Shown one piece after another: positions 21,770 through 22,491 of a stretch of 22,491 bases of DNA. Within the stretch, counting starts at the first letter, position 1. Each line of letters starts with the position of its first letter. The stretch covers positions 1-22,491 of the forward strand of contig CAKOKM010000022.1 of NCBI GenBank assembly GCA_934091015.1, written 5' to 3'. The translations under genes and the position numbers were made by a program. The DNA is from an uncultured Bacilli bacterium (GTDB lineage: Bacteria > Bacillota_I > Bacilli_A > RF39 > UBA660). The notes under the pieces are model-generated. The model saw only the letters and a program-made list of their open reading frames with translations, searched no databases and was not told the DNA's origin.

Positions 21770-22491
21770 ATGGAAAGAAAAACAATATTAACTGGGGATC
21801 GTCCTACTGGAAAATTACATTTAGGCCATTATGCAGGCTCATTACGTAATCGTGTCGAACTTCAAAATAGTGGTAAATATGATATGTATGTCTTTATTGC
21901 CGATATGCAAGCCCTAACAGATAATGCTAAGAATCCTCAAAAAGTAAGAGACAATATTATCGAAGTAGCGTTAGATTATCTATCAGTTGGATTAGATCCT
22001 GAAAAAACATGTATCTTCGTTCAATCACAAATTCCTGCTCTATCAGAACTTACCATGTACTATATGAATCTAGTAAGTCTTGCTAGATTAAAGAGAAATC
22101 CCACTATAAAAAGTGAAATAAAAGAACGTGGTTTTGGTGAAACAATTCCTGTTGGTTTCTTAACTTATCCCATAAGTCAAGCCGCCGATATTACCGCATT
22201 CGATGCAGATTTAGTTCCTGTTGGAGAAGATCAAGCACCTATCTTAGAACAAGATATCGAAATAGTTAGAACCTTTAATTTAATTTATGGTAAAACTCTA
22301 AAAGAACCAAAACAATTAACCCCGGAAAATGTCTGTAAACGTCTACCAGGTATTGATGGTAAAAATAAAATGAGTAAATCATTAGGCAACTGTATTTATC
22401 TATCTGATACTCCAGAAGAAGTAACTAAAAAAGTAATGACAATGTATACTGATCCAAATCATATTAGAGTTGAAGATCCTGGTGATACTAA
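21770..22491 (+). CDS. trpS: Tryptophanyl-tRNA synthetase, N-terminal part (3' truncated by window)
   Basis: The first 240 residues are present and the frame stays open to the window's end. It charges tRNA-Trp with tryptophan. Class I signatures are clear: TGDRPTGKLHLGHYAGSL (HIGH motif as HLGH, 17-20) and KMSKS (200-204). The middle segment PVGFLTYPISQAADI...VPVGEDQ is the substrate-binding region typical of TrpRS. ATG 21770 has GGAGATGAT upstream. This is a housekeeping gene, marking the end of the accessory part of the window. Confidence 0.96.
   Translation, partial: MERKTILTGDRPTGKLHLGHYAGSLRNRVELQNSGKYDMYVFIADMQALTDNAKNPQKVRDNIIEVALDYLSVGLDPEKTCIFVQSQIPALSELTMYYMNLVSLARLKRNPTIKSEIKERGFGETIPVGFLTYPISQAADITAFDADLVPVGEDQAPILEQDIEIVRTFNLIYGKTLKEPKQLTPENVCKRLPGIDGKNKMSKSLGNCIYLSDTPEEVTKKVMTMYTDPNHIRVEDPGDT

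Overview
The window is about 70 % A+T, uses the standard code (TGG is the only Trp codon in the intact genes, TGA serves as a stop) and carries strong AAGGAGG-type ribosome sites. Gene content (SecA with a C-terminal zinc SEC-C motif, a lipoprotein muramidase, cardiolipin synthase, SipW-type signal peptide, CzrA/CadC-like repressor) points to a low-GC Gram-positive, most likely a gut Bacilli/Erysipelotrichia or RF39-like Mollicutes-related lineage. This is inferred from the sequence; no search was run.

Layout. 1-405 is the end of secA, followed by a terminator. 500-10360 is an accessory region: a Fic enzyme, a WYL-domain regulator and a SIS-domain protein (1050-4084), bracketed by a perfect 39-bp direct repeat; an IS4-like transposase broken by one in-frame stop (4378-5628); a gene of unknown function (5849-6673); a repeat-containing membrane protein with a possible HEPN-like partner (7002-8817); and a convergent Sel1-repeat protein (8867-10342). 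A non-coding segment recurs at 585-840, 4067-4240 and 6880-7003, so this part of the chromosome has been rearranged through repeats.

10456-15627 is more ordinary: a DAACS-family symporter, cardiolipin synthase, and a tight four-gene cluster (rhodanese-like, thioredoxin-like, HD hydrolase, pentapeptide-repeat protein).

15656-17371 is the most unusual part. A secreted, SipW-type surface protein ends in a C-type-lectin/FGE-like domain. A 105-nt stretch near its 3' end contains only 10 adenines and no codon ending in A, in a genome where A is the commonest base. This, with a GC-rich 7-bp hairpin with a 4-nt loop just downstream, is what a diversity-generating retroelement (DGR) variable region would look like. 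Its promoter also has a run of seven G between -35 and -10, a classic arrangement for phase variation by slippage, and a 51-nt imperfect palindrome overlaps the -35. No reverse transcriptase or template repeat is in the window, so the DGR reading remains a hypothesis.

17388-19782 is a zinc/cadmium efflux operon (ArsR/SmtB repressor with its operator plus a P1B-2 ATPase), followed by a thioredoxin-fold protein that has lost both cysteines, a small lipoprotein-like protein with a mutated lipobox, a GH25 lipoprotein, and the 5' part of trpS running off the end.
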